Of a DNA stretch of 64,000 nucleotides, positions 35,220 to 46,102 are shown in pieces. The DNA comes from Epiperipatus broadwayi (taxonomy: Eukaryota; Onychophora; Udeonychophora; Euonychophora; Peripatidae). A program made the translations under genes and the position numbers. The stretch is taken from contig JAQFVV010000973.1 of NCBI GenBank assembly GCA_028023455.1, forward strand, positions 64,001 to 128,000, read 5' to 3'. Below the pieces are notes generated by a model, which ran no database searches, was not told the DNA's origin, and was given only the letters and a program-made list of their open reading frames with translations. Each line of letters starts with the position of its first letter. Position 1 is the first letter of the stretch.

Positions 35220-38200
35220 AGAGAAGAGGAGTGGGATGCATGAAGATAAGAGCAAAATTGAAAGATAGATGTGAAAATAAAGTATATGTTTATATTTAGA
35301 GATGGGAATAAGAAAATGATGTAGGTGGAATTAGAATGATAAAGATGTAAGAATAGAAAATAATGTTTTTATGTTTGAAACAGTAGTTATAAGAAAAAAA
35401 AATTTAGTTTTATAATTGTGCAAGGAGATGGAGTTCTGAAAAAATAGAAAAAAATACAGGAAGTTTTTATAAGAAAAACAATTAGACTTATTTGGTGAAA
35501 GAAAAAAACATATTTAAAAAATCAAAAAAAAACTACATCATCAGAAATGTATATGAAAAGAGATGCAATGAGGATAAAAGAAAGAAAAAACGTTAACAGT
35601 TATTTTTAAGGACATGTTAAAAAGAAATTATGAAGATCATTAAAGGTGGGTATAGAGAAATGGGTGTGTGGTATGGTATATATAGCTACTGGAAAAAGAG
35701 ATGATGTAAAAATGTGAAATGATAATTTTTGAAAACGTTTTTATAGGAATATAAATGAATTTAGGAAAACTGATTATAAAATATTGACATTAAGGTCATA
35801 TTAATGAAATTAATGGTCCAGAGAATATAAATGGAGTATTATTAAAAAGGTTAGATGAAGAAAATGGATAATGGAGAATTTGTATGATCAAAGCAGAATC
35901 TGAAATATTATTGGTTATATATTATCCAATAGAAAAGATAAAAAGAATTCATGTACTTAATGAGGAAATAAAGGAATGTATGGATTATAATTTTGATAGA
36001 AATAAAAGATATCTAAAAGGACAAATAATGAAATTTAAATAAAGTTGATAAAGATGGATGGTAAATAAAGTGATGAGTTAAATTGAAGAAGATTATTACT
36101 ATTTTGAAACAATAATAAAAAATAATGGCTTTCTTTAAAAGTTATGAAGAATAGATTAGTTGGAGGAAGAAGATAAGTGCTTGCTTAAAAGTAATTATAG
36201 CAATAAGACAAAATAAAGGGGGAAATATTCAGAAATGTTGGGGAGAAAAAGAAATAGATAAAATATAATTAAAACAGTAATGTGTCCAACTTAATAACAC
36301 ATTAATAAAAATAGACTAGTGTGAGAAAAGAGAGTTGTAGAGATTTTGGAGATATATAGAAAATAAATAAAAAGAAGATGAAGATTATAGTATTGGATGC
36401 AGAGAAAAGCACATATAAAGATAGGGAATACTTAATGAATTTGTAATATAAGCTTTGGGTAAAGAAAGATTGTTAAATAAACATAATATATTAGAGGCTT
36501 AATTTATGAGAAAATCATTAAAGGGATGAATGCAGAATTAAATAGAGCAATAGATAAAGCTATCCAATGAGATGTTTATGGCAGTTAAAATGGTACTGAT
36601 ATGAGTGAGTACACACAAAACCTGATTTTATATACAGTTTTAATAAAATTTATAATACATTAAAGATCAGCCTTTCAAGTTATTGTGCATGCACTTTTTT
36701 ACGAGTGTTAATAATAAATAAATACTTTCACTCCCAACACAAGATATAGTATTTATGAAAGAATAAAATGAATCCACTTATTCTTTCCAATTCAAATGCT
36801 TATATATGGGCAAATCTTAAGTACTGGAAATGAAAGTGTGAGGATAGACCACTCACTTTAAATTACTATTTACAATGTCTGAATGAATGACATTGATGAA
36901 ATTATCTAGAATTTACTAAACATCACTCTCAAATGAAACTTAAACATTCTTTCATTTCCAGTACTTAAGATTTGCCCATATATAAGCATTTGGGTTGGAA
37001 AGAATAAGTGGATTCATTTTATTCTTTTATAAATACTATATCTTGTGTTGGGAGTGAAAGTATTCATTTATTATTAACACTCATAAAAAAGTGCATGCAC
37101 AATAGCTTGAAAGGCTGAACTTTAATGTAATTACAATTTATAAACATTGCACTATATAAAAATAAATGCTTATTTAAATAAAATTTATAGTAAATAATAT
37201 TTTAATTAAAGGAAAAAGTATAAATAAGTCTGAGATTATTACAGAAAGAGATGAAGAAGAAAAAGATATAAGGTTGTTAAGTGTAACTAATTATAGATTA
37301 ATAACAATCACTTTATTAATTTACAAATAACTTTTAAGGAATTAATGGAAGAAAAAAAATTGGGGGGGGGGGATTTACAACAGATTTCGTTTAGGAGAAA
37401 AATCGATTATTATTGCAATGCAACTCAGCCTTACAAGAAAAATTATTATTCATTGTATTTTTAGATAGAAAAGGGATTATAATGGAATGGATAGAAATAG
37501 ATGGTGGAGAAGTCTTAAAAATATGGGAATAGATCTAGGTTTCTTAAGAATAATTGAAATACATAGTTTGTGTTTTTAAGGACAACTTTTATAGACACAA
37601 ATGAGGGATGAAGAACCAGTAAAATTAAATATAAAATTGATGGAAACAAAAATATTCATAGTCACATTTAGTGAAAATATTAGGAATAGGGGTGAGGATT
37701 TCTATAGTTGGAATCAGAAGCATGTACAAATACGATAGCCACTTTTACTGAAATGACATGACATTTTTTTGCAAGCAATGTGAAAGAGAAGCTATTAGAG
37801 TAGTGTGGAAAGCCAGAAAAAATATGAAAATTAATTTCAGTATAGAATTCTAGTATTTAATAAAAATACAAAACTGAAAGATGGAAATAAAAGATATTTA
37901 TGTTAATGAATAAGAAAAGTATAGATATTTATTTGGTTGGTGTGTTAAATGGAAAAAATAATTGCATGGACAAATGGAAATTTGGATTAAATAGAAAAGG
38001 AAAATACAGAATGGTTTCAATTAAAATTCAATAATATTTCTCATATAATGAATATGAGATATACAAAATTATTTGAAAAAAGTTATAACATTTAAATGAT
38101 ATACTGTGTAATGACCAGAGATTTCAGAAATTTTTAGATAGACTACAAAAAGATATTGATGGATATGCATTAGTGGGTGCATTGTGGAAAGAAAATAAGA

Positions 38201-38784
38201 ACAATTCAAAAGAAAATAGGATAAACTTTTTTTAAATGTAGAACTGGTTTGGAAAATTTTAATTTAAGAAGGAATTCATTATTTGTATATGTGTACAAAC
38301 ACATTGCATAAGAAAGAGTTTATAATATGCAAAAACAATACCCATATAATTAATTCTATATATTTGATTATGAAATGAAAAAAATATATATGGATAATAA
38401 ATTTCAAGCAAAAATTATGAGAAATGGGCAAAAATATTAATAATTTAGCTAGAAAAAAGGGTATAGTTTAGAAAAGAAATATAAAAGGATGTATTATAAT
38501 ACTAAAAAAAACTTATTGCTATTTGATGCAAGAGTAGGAGAGCTTGAGATATTATGGAAAGAAAACAAAAATAAAATATTTGGATTGTAAATATGGTTTG
38601 GGTAATGGGAAAGATAGGGTAATGAACAGTTGTTTTTAAAATATAGAATATTGAAAGAAGGTATATGAATAAATGGTGTATAGAGTAGGAAAAAGTCAAA
38701 GATAAAGGAAGAGAAAATGGAAGATTATGAGAATAGGTGGTTAAACTAAAAAGAGCTTATCCCACAAATAATAATAATAATAAT
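35220..38784 (+). pseudogene. Long decayed non-LTR retrotransposon (endonuclease plus reverse transcriptase)
   Basis: Many short frame-shifted pieces on the plus strand keep LINE order. At about 35787-35860, GHINEINGPENINGVLLKRL preceded by a damaged GDFN-type box marks the apurinic endonuclease. At about 37270 a NYRLITIT block matches the NYRPI.L start of the reverse transcriptase. At 37472-37575, KRDYNGMDRNRWWRSLKNM, then GIDLGFLRIIEIHSL, matches EKAYDRVDR..LW..L...GI. It then fades into C-terminal sequence and ends near 38784 with CCCACAAATAATAATAA. A palindromic element (36620-37190) splits it between endonuclease and reverse transcriptase. The clade is unclear (not obviously RTE). It is dead; the purine-rich plus strand is notable. 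Confidence 0.7.
36620..37190. mobile_element. Large palindromic element D nested in the LINE
   Basis: The left arm (TTCAAGTTATTGTGCATGCA, CACTCCCAACACAAGATAT, GGGCAAATCTTAAGTACTGG) is mirrored on the right (CCAGTACTTAAGATTTGCCC, ATATCTTGTGTTGGGAGTG, TGCATGCACAATAGCTTGAA). Arms are about 230 bp, with a spacer of about 100 bp holding unrelated sequence. It interrupts LINE coding sequence, so it is younger than the LINE. A solo arm lies at 13142-13295. No transposase; foldback or MITE-like. Confidence 0.75.
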
Positions 38785-38946
38785 ATGACATCTTTTATCT
38801 GTGAAAATATTAGAATTAACATTATTAATCTTTACATTGGTTTACAGAATGGAGATGATTTGAGAAAGAGGACACTCTAAGGAAGGTACTTGATATTGTA
38901 CTGAAACGTCAGCATTTAGCTTTTTCACTACACGGAATATCCCGCA

Positions 38947-38989
<43 letters not shown>

Positions 38990-38990
38990 T
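38785..38990 (+). repeat. LINE or SINE 3' end with (AAT)n tail
   Basis: About 160 bp ending GGAATATCCCGC followed by about 13 AAT repeats (38948-38987). The same ending in variant form (TTATCCCAC plus AAT repeats) closes the LINE immediately upstream. It contains CTGAAACGTCAGC, a motif type common near LINE 3' ends. It may be a second, 5'-truncated copy of that LINE family. Confidence 0.6.
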
Positions 38991-39796
38991 ATATATATTC
39001 CAAAAGACCTATCCCCCACACGTTTCTTTCTCAGCATAAGGTGAGATTATTTTATTTATTAATGTTAAGCATATTTCTATAATAAACTGGGAAATCTTTA
39101 TTAAGTAAATTCGGTCAAGTGCTACTCTCTCTCTCTAGGAGTGGATCAAAGAATCGTTATATACCTATATTATAGCGCTATTAAAACCGTATTATATATT
39201 GTAATCAGTCGAGTATTGGCATATAAATCGGCCACACTAAAATAACAAATTAATGAATTTATTTGTGATTTCTTAAGTTATAAAAGAGAAATCTTATAAA
39301 TAAATGTAAAGAGGCTAATGATAATTAAGGAAGTCATTATCAGCGAATTATTCATGCTTATTTTATTTACGCTAATAAATATTATATATAACAACTTTCA
39401 GAATCATTGTTTCATTTATATAATAGATATTATATCTTGATTATATAAATTGTGTAATATGACTAGATGATATCCTGCTAATCTGATATAAATAATGTGA
39501 AAGGTTACAAGCGTTAGATATGCTAATTTATGATATTACTATACTAAAGGATTTCACTATTATTTCCAATTAGAGTCTCTTTCTGTCTCCACTTTGCGAT
39601 ACTGGTGGAGAGAAATAAAATTAGATCAGGTATCATTAGAATTGTTGCTTATAAGTTGGTAGATCTGGTAAATAGGCAAATAAGGCTGAGTTCAAGAGTG
39701 TTCCTGACTTATGGATTCTGTGCATGATTGGCCTTAAGGTACTTTTGCCTAGATGCTAGATCTTGTTATATGAACAGACAAAACCGACCGGTACAA
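38991..39796. other. Spacer
   Basis: AT-rich, with a (CT)n run near 39126. No supported feature. Confidence 0.35.
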
Positions 39797-40545
39797 TATT
39801 AAAATAGCAAGTCTTCAAATATTAGTGGACAAGCTTCAGTCTTCTTCACCTTTCAATTCTTCAACCATCCACATATCATTGAAAATCCAATAATGGAATG
39901 CTAAAAGCCCTTGTTGATGCCAATATTATTGTCATACCCATGTTGATTTTAAATCACCTTGGCCCCTCACATATAGGATCCTAATATGTCTATTTAAATA
40001 TTCAGAAAAGTCCTTTGTGCAAATGGTAAGATTGACTTAAATTCAACATGAATATGACAATAATATTGACATCAACAAGACTTTGAGCACCTCATCATCA
40101 GATTTTCAATGATATGGATGGCTGAAGAGTTGGAGGTGGAGAAGATTGAAGCTTGTTCATTAAAGGTTGAAGAGTTGCTATCTTAATATGAATTGTGCAC
40201 AGACTGTATTTATGTGTGAGAGATGTGATCTGGACAAAGTGATGAATACTACTTATTCAGTACAAAATATGTTAGTGGAGATCATTTATCTTTTTCACTT
40301 TTATCATTTATAAAAGATAGAATGGATAGCTATAGGGAGTTTGAAAATCTGAGTTCAAGTCCCTTCTTAATTACATTAAGTTTAGTGTAGACAGTATACA
40401 TGTATTTAAATATTATATATTCAATCCATATTCTTCCTATCCCTTTTCTGTATATTTAAATGGACATATTAAGATCCTATATGTGAGGGATCAGAGTGGC
40501 TTAAAGTCAACATGAATATTGGCATCAACAAGGCTTTGAGCATTC
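39797..40545. mobile_element. Retrozyme family A cluster, inverted then tandem
   Basis: 39797-40012 is a minus-strand family A piece lacking the ribozyme. From about 40030 a plus-strand unit runs through a decayed ribozyme (40231-40290) and on to about 40430; a second plus unit then begins (shared blocks AACATGAATAT, CATCAACAAG, TTTGAGCA). Removing the insertion at 40546-41037, the tandem period is about 440 bp. A B-box-like GAGTTCAAGTCCC lies at 40351-40363, downstream of the ribozyme, and may hint at RNA polymerase III transcription, as in some ribozyme satellites. That part is speculative. Confidence 0.65.
40231..40290 (+). ncRNA. Decayed hammerhead ribozyme (A3)
   Basis: CTGATGA has become GTGATGA, stem II is disrupted and GAAA reads AAAA. 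Recognisable only by alignment with other family A copies. Dead. Confidence 0.6.
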
Positions 40546-41037
40546 TTTTTTCCCAAAGTAACCTTTATTAATAAAAGATTACAAAAATTTTGGGTACATT
40601 TACCCATTGAGGATTACACAGTAATTCAAAGTAACAAGGTAAAATGTATATATGTTGAAAAATAATTACATCCATAAAAATTGCTGTAATGTGATTAAAG
40701 TGTATCTGTACGTGGATCCACATGGCCCGGCTGTTGAGAAGTTAACCATTACCCAATGGTCCCACTCCTGGGGCCCCAAAGCAAAGACTCAAATGCTTCA
40801 GCTGAACAGGTGAAGTCCAGCATTGTGCCAACCACCACAACAGGCAGCAAGGTCCAAGTTCACCAAGCAATAAACTCTCAAACCATGCTGAGCCATGTCA
40901 AAACCATTCTGAATACCTCTGCCTCCCAATTAGCAGTCCAAATGAGCAGGGACCACAATCGGTCTACCTGCCCAAAATTGGAAAGCCATCTTGGGTAAAA
41001 ACTAAAAAGTAATAAGTAAAGAGCCAGATCGACACAC
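40546..41037 (-). mobile_element. GC-richer insertion, probable retrotransposon 3' end in antisense
   Basis: This segment interrupts a family A unit, which resumes at 41038 with CAGATTTTCAATGATATG. It is markedly richer in G+C than its surroundings. On the minus strand it ends with GGTTACTTTGGGAAAAAAG preceded by AATAAA-like signals, as a polyadenylated 3' end would. A minus-strand frame reads PRWLSNFGQVDRLWSLLIW, then TANWEAEVFRMV, which may be the tail of a coding region. I do not recognise the family. No clear target-site duplication. Confidence 0.5.
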
Positions 41038-41362
41038 AGATTTTCAATGATATGAATTGCTAAAGAATTGGAAGGTGTAGAAGATTGAAGATTGTGCCTT
41101 AAAGTTTGAAGACTTGCTATCTTAATATAAACTGAGCACTGATTGTATGTATGTGTGGAAAACAATGATCTGTATCAAGTGATGAGTGCTGATTCAGCAC
41201 TAAATACATATAATGATGATTATTTATCCTTTTTACATATATGTTTTCATGTGTATCAGTTGTATTAGACAGAGGAGATAGCTTTAGAGAGCTTGAAAAA
41301 TTGAGTTCAGGGTTTTTCTTAATTACATTTTTGGTATAGACAATATACATGCATTTCAATAT
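41038..41362 (+). mobile_element. Retrozyme family A, second unit of cluster (3' part)
   Basis: Continuation of the unit interrupted at 40546: TTTTCAATGATATG, CTTGCTATCTTAATATAAAC, ribozyme relic, TTTTTACATATATG, and the closing TATACATGCATTTCAATATT. Confidence 0.7.
41165..41232 (+). ncRNA. Decayed hammerhead ribozyme (A4 relic)
   Basis: Stem II GTGCTG-ATT-CAGCAC is perfect and the stem I arms are recognisable, but the catalytic boxes are mutated (GTGATGA for CTGATGA, TAAA for GAAA). A folded relic without catalytic residues. Confidence 0.7.
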
Positions 41363-42149
41363 TAGAGTAATTTTATAATTGCATGGGCCTTTTTTTTAAA
41401 TTTTATTAATATATTCCTCTATGAACTCTAGCATATGGCAATAATGTACCAGTGCAGAAACTCAACAAACTTTCCTATTTTCATTGTGCATGTAATTTTT
41501 GTACAATCTTTCCATGTTGTAGTAGCAACTTTTCTTAAAAAGTTTCCTTGTCTTTATTTCTTATACAATACTATACATATACAATACAATAATTGCATAA
41601 AATTATATATATAAATTGATAAAAAAAAAAGAAATTAATAAATAATGGTTTTGAGAGAAGTTAATATTATCGGAAAAATTCATTATATTGCACAATTTTG
41701 CATTAGAGAAAACAAAAATGACTCTTGGAAAAAAATATGGAATAGCTCAGCTAATTCAAACATTTTTTATATAAATAAAACAATAGAAAAAATATATTAA
41801 TATTTTTTTAAAATAAAAAGAAACATATGTCCCCATCTTACACAATATTTTTCAATAGTGATTTATTTATTCTAATTCAGTTCTGCCACCTATTGTATGC
41901 TTCAGTAATTATTGAACTGGAATTGTATTTTGTTATCTCTTTTTTTTTTAAATTTACTATATGACAAATGTATTCCAAATAATGAGATTTATTTTCCAAT
42001 ATATATATATAATTATTTATTTTTATTTTATTCAACTATCAGACATTTTAAAATAGAAAAATATGGTTAGGTAAGAAGATATTTATTAGGAAATACTGAA
42101 AAATAATTTTTACATTTAATAATATTTTTATTAGAAGAATAAAATGTAG
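41363..42149. other. AT-rich spacer
   Basis: No supported feature. Confidence 0.35.
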
Positions 42150-42560
42150 AATGGTATAAGTTAGAAGTACTGTTTATCTCTTATTGTCTTTAATTATACA
42201 ATGAAGGTTGTTTTAACAACAGTAAAGTTAACAGGGTAGAAAAGTCCATAATATCAAATTCTCTGAAGATATAGTAGTACTTCTAAATAGTGAGGGTTAT
42301 TGAGTATTAAATATCTTTAGAAAAAAAATAACTTTATTCAACTTTCTAAACATTGTGCTTATACTAACCTGTGTACTATTATGAACAGTTGAATATAATT
42401 GGACTATTTAAATAAAGAGAGAATTATTGTTTAAAATTATTATGCAATATAATAAAAATTGTACAAGATTTAAGGTAAATATAAAGGGAAAAAATGAAGT
42501 AGTTAATGAGATGAAGTACTTAAAATAAGTACTAAGAAGTTGATAAAATTACTGACATTA
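42150..42560 (+). pseudogene. LINE reverse-transcriptase relic
   Basis: At 42240-42300 the plus strand gives KVHNIKFSEDIVVLLNSEG, aligning with the V..IRFADD..LL..S. catalytic box (FADD changed to FSED). About 170 bp later NIKGKNEVVNEMKYL fits the following I.L.G..IE.V..F.YLG block. Both are separated by stops. It belongs to a LINE of RTE or CR1 type. The 72-codon frame at 42717-42935 just downstream is not recognisable. Confidence 0.5.
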
Positions 42561-44214
42561 AATATTTGAATAATTAAATAACAGAGAGGAAGAAAGCAGT
42601 GAGAAAAAAGTTAGAGTAAGAAATAAAATGGTAAAATGTGATTTTAGTAAAAGTAGATTATTATGTCCTTTATTTAATAATAAATAAGTAGCTTTATTGG
42701 TCAAGAAGTACATAAGATGTTTCAAATCCAAAGTTGCCAAAACTGGAATCAATTTGAAGACCTTACGCTCCAGGGTTTAACAATCTACCACTGTTCTACA
42801 ACAGGCAGCTTGCGCTTTACAGACATTAAAGGCTTGCAAAATAATTTATTTGTTGTTTGTATAAAGCTGACTTATGGGTATGTAAAAAAAGAAAGAAGAA
42901 AAGATCGGAGCCTCTTAAGATATGAAGGAAAATGAAAGAGATAAGTTGAAGACATAAGATTAGTAGGTCAAAATTCTTGAACATAATAACTATAATAATA
43001 ATTATTCATGGAGAAAATTATGACGAGAAAAATGAATGAGATTTGACATGATGTCAAAGCAAGAAAATTATAAGAGATGTATGGTAAAAGAAAACGAGGT
43101 TAAGAAAAAAGAATTTGATTGATTAACTTAAATACAGGAGTAGTTTATAAATATTATGCAATAATTAGAAACATTGAAAAAAATATTATATTTCTTTGTG
43201 TGAGACATTACTTTTGGCAAAGTCTATTAAACTACAAAACATAAAAAATTAAAAACATATCCAGGTGGTGTTTCTGTATATTTATTTGTTTGTTTTTTAC
43301 TTTATTTATCTAAAGGATTTTTAAAGAAACATCCAATTGCTCCTTATTTTCAATAATGAAAAAAATCATCTAAAATATTTAATAGTATTTTAAAGTAATT
43401 TCTAAAAATATATAAATATACATTGTTATTGTTAAAAAAAAGTAGCTGTTATAGAAAACTAATAAAATGTGACAGTTATTTGTAATCATATCGAAAATTA
43501 ATCACAATATTATATTAATGACAAAATTTCTATTTTTTATAATTAACTTTAGAAAATGCTGTGAAGAAAGGGTTATTTATAGTAAGAAAAAATGAATTCC
43601 AATTTATTATGACAAATTACTGATCATCTTTCATTGATGGAAATCTATAAAACGATTCACAGCACTGAAAGAAAGATCATCAAACGCGGAATAATTTACA
43701 TCTATGGAAGAATTATGAAGCTCTAAAAATCCAGATGATTAAAGTAGTAAATATTCAAAATATGCGGGTGGTGGGGGAAAGCTTTTTTAAAAAAAACAAC
43801 CTTTAAAGCTATATATTTATTGATAGTAAAATATATAAATATATTTGACTCCTTTATGTTACGTGGGTTGCAGATTTTTCAATACTTTGATTGATTTATA
43901 TAAAATAATTAATCTTGAACTGCTATTAAAATTATATGATATATAGGATGAATCTAACTGTTATAATAAATTATATTCCAATGTTTAATCAAAATTTTTG
44001 TGTAGATTTATTTAGTTGTAATAAATACAAATTAAGTTTTTGTATATATATAAGCATTTAGAACGGTTTAAAGTAGAACTTCGCTGATATAATATTAACA
44101 CACTTTAAAACATATGACATTTTATTGTTTTCTTATTCGCAACCCATTACAATTCAAAGAATCAAACCACTAACCAGTTCAGCTAAAAATTTAAGAAGGT
44201 TATATAACTATAAG
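42561..44214. other. AT-rich spacer
   Basis: The plus strand is purine-rich to about 43130, possibly further decayed LINE sequence. Nothing else was recognised. Confidence 0.35.
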
Positions 44215-44495
44215 AAATAGTCTATTTATCTATATCTTGACTACATTTGTAATATAGAAAAGAGCACAAGCTTTCGTTCATGCACTTTTCATGAATTTAC
44301 ATGCACTTAACTTATTGTGTATCTAATATATAACTTGACAAATGAATTGTTTAAACTTATTCATTCTATATTAGGACAGAGAGAAAATCTCATTTTTCAC
44401 CACCTGCGATTAGAAATAAATATTAAATTTTGAATTTACTGTAATAAATAGTTTATTTATATTGCGCTTGACTTTGTATGTAATATAGAGAAGGG
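44215..44495. repeat. Duplicated host segment around retrozyme insertion
   Basis: The segment 44215-44330 (CTATTTATCTATATCTTGAC, ATATAGAAAAGAGC, CATGCACTTTTCAT) recurs as 44448-44495 and, after the retrozyme, 44844-44900 (ATAGAAAAGGGA, CATGCATTTTTTAT). The second copy was therefore split by the insertion. Confidence 0.6.
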
Positions 44496-44843
44496 ATTTG
44501 TGCATTCTATCATCAGATTTTCAATGGTATGGATGGCTGAAGAGTTGGATGTTGAAGTAGATTGAAGCATGTCCATTAAAGTATAAAGATTTGCTATCTT
44601 AATATAAACTGAGCACTGATTATATATGTGTGTGGGAGATGATAATCAAGACCAACTGATGAGTGCTGGTTCAGCATGAAATATGTATATTGGTGATTAT
44701 TTATCTTTTCTACATGTGTGCAGTCATGTGTATCAGTAGTATGAGATAGTGTGGATAGTTGAAGATTGATTGAAAGTCTGAATTCAAATCCTCTTTATTT
44801 ACAATTAAGTTCCAGGTATAAGAATGCCTGTTTTTCAAATCTT
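44496..44843 (+). mobile_element. Retrozyme family A, single unit
   Basis: The best-preserved family A unit. It is bounded by an 11-of-12 direct repeat (ATAGAGAAGGGA at 44484-44495 and ATAGAAAAGGGA at 44844-44855), a probable target-site duplication. Blocks in order: CATCAGATTTTCAATGGTAT, GGATGGCTGAAGAGTTGGA, TTTGCTATCTTAATATAAAC, the intact hammerhead, TTTATCTTTTCTACATGTG and a B-box-like AATTCAAATCC (44781-44791). Non-coding. The insertion lies in an older tandem duplication of host sequence. Confidence 0.8.
44641..44701 (+). ncRNA. Hammerhead ribozyme, type I, intact (family A)
   Basis: Outer stem I GATAATC (44641-44647), internal loop AAGA, inner CCAA (44652-44655), CTGATGA (44656-44662), stem II GTGCTG-GTT-CAGCAT (44663-44677, last pair G-U), GAAA (44678-44681), stem III ATATGTAT, predicted cleavage after A44689, TTGG (44690-44693), outer GATTATT (44695-44701). 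The outer helix is seven pairs with one G-U, and its sequence differs from family B while pairing is kept. Stem III is again self-complementary with wobble pairs. Confidence 0.92.
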
Positions 44844-44900
44844 ATAGAAAAGGGAATAAATCTTTGGTCATGCATTTTTTATAAATTTACACATGCTCAC

Positions 44901-45419
44901 CTCTAAGCATCAGTTTGAAAAGCATAAGTGGACGTCTTATGCATAGAGCTTAATGCTATATAAAACAATCCTTGCTCGCCATGCTGAAATAAGGGTTTTA
45001 GCTTATTTGTATATGTATTTTATATATTTCACTACAAAGTGTTTTCAAAATATTTTTACAAATGTGAATTAGATTGAATGCTTAAAAATTGCTCATTTAT
45101 TTTATAGTTTTAAATTATATAAATATATGTGTGTGTTAAAAGGAGGTTGCCTTGACAACAGTTTGAAATTGTTGATTGTTATTGATATTGTCTAAGAGTT
45201 GACTGGTTTTTAATGATATATATATACATTGATTTAATAAATTGTTTTTTCACTAAGGCAAGTAAAGTCAAATTTGGGAAATAATTTTATTCTCCAAGGA
45301 TTGTAATTTTAAATCTTGAACCCGTCTCACATGTCACTAAATCACATTTTAAATTTAATATTGCTATTATTGGTAAGTAAAGTAATATTTATTTTAATTT
45401 TTTCATACAAACATTAAAG
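44901..45419. other. AT-rich spacer
   Basis: No supported feature. TTAAAGTTTT, the target-site duplication of the next element, begins at 45420. Confidence 0.4.
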
Positions 45420-45513
45420 TTAAAGTTTTTTATAGATTAGACAATTTCCATATTCCTCCATTCTTTTTTATTTCATAAATAATTTCATATAAATAAACGT
45501 ACAATAAAAGACA

Positions 45514-45572
45514 AATAACGCCCAAGATGCATTTCGTACTGAACCAGCACTCATCAGTTGGCCAGGTCATCA
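45514..45572 (-). ncRNA. Hammerhead ribozyme, type I, intact (B2)
   Basis: Minus strand: outer ATGAC (45570-45566), loop CTGG, inner CCAA (45561-45558), CTGATGA (45557-45551), stem II GTGCTG-GTT-CAGTAC (one G-U), GAAA (45535-45532), stem III ATGCAT (self-complementary), cleavage after C at 45526, TTGG (45525-45522), loop GC, and outer GTTAT pairing with ATGAC through one G-U. All core residues are present. Confidence 0.92.
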
Positions 45573-45929
45573 TCTCTCATATATATCTTTATTACATGAA
45601 GAATATTTATGTAAAGCAAATTGTCTCATTTTTATTTGTAAGCGTCAATTTACTCCACTCCCAAGTTTTACGTTGTCAACTTTTTGATAAACACGTAATT
45701 TTATTGTTACTAATCATTTATTAAACTAGAGATTTTCTCTAGCACAGATATATACTTTAATCCAAGTTAAAGATTAATATATCTGATTTTTGGCATACAC
45801 ACATGGCTATTTACGTTTCTCTTTCTCCCATGCATAATATCTTTTTTAGAGATTAGACAACTTCCATATTTCTTCATTCTTTTTTATTTCATAAATAATT
45901 TCATATAAATGTAGATATAATAGACAAAC

Positions 45930-45990
45930 AACCCCCGACATACATTTTGTGCTGAACCAGCACTCATTGGTTGGGCCAGGTCATAATCTC
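45930..45990 (-). ncRNA. Decayed hammerhead ribozyme (B2 second unit)
   Basis: Stem II is perfect (GTGCTG-GTT-CAGCAC) but CTGATGA has become CCAATGA and GAAA is AAAA; the stem I TTGG arm is TCGG. Dead. Confidence 0.75.
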
Positions 45991-46102
45991 TCATATCTAT
46001 CTTTATTACACGAAGAGTATTTATGTAGAGCAAATTGTCTCATTTTAGTTTCAAGCGACAATTTACTCCACTCCAACTTTTACGTTATCAATTTAAAGTT
46101 TT

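Larger units (their letters stand above)
45420..46102 (-). mobile_element. Retrozyme family B, tandem array 2, with 10-bp target-site duplication
   Basis: A 663-bp insertion (45430-46092) flanked by the direct repeat TTAAAGTTTT (45420-45429 and 46093-46102). It consists of about 1.6 tandem units in minus orientation, period 413 bp, measured between the ribozyme boxes at 45551 and 45964. Blocks AGATTAGACAA, CATTCTTTTTTATTTCATAA, ATTGTCTCATTTT and CAATTTACTCCACTC recur in both units. It is the same family as 7171-7935. The 45527-46158 reading frames on plus are shadows of the repeat. Multimeric insertion with a duplication agrees with reverse transcription of a circular or concatemeric RNA. Confidence 0.87.
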
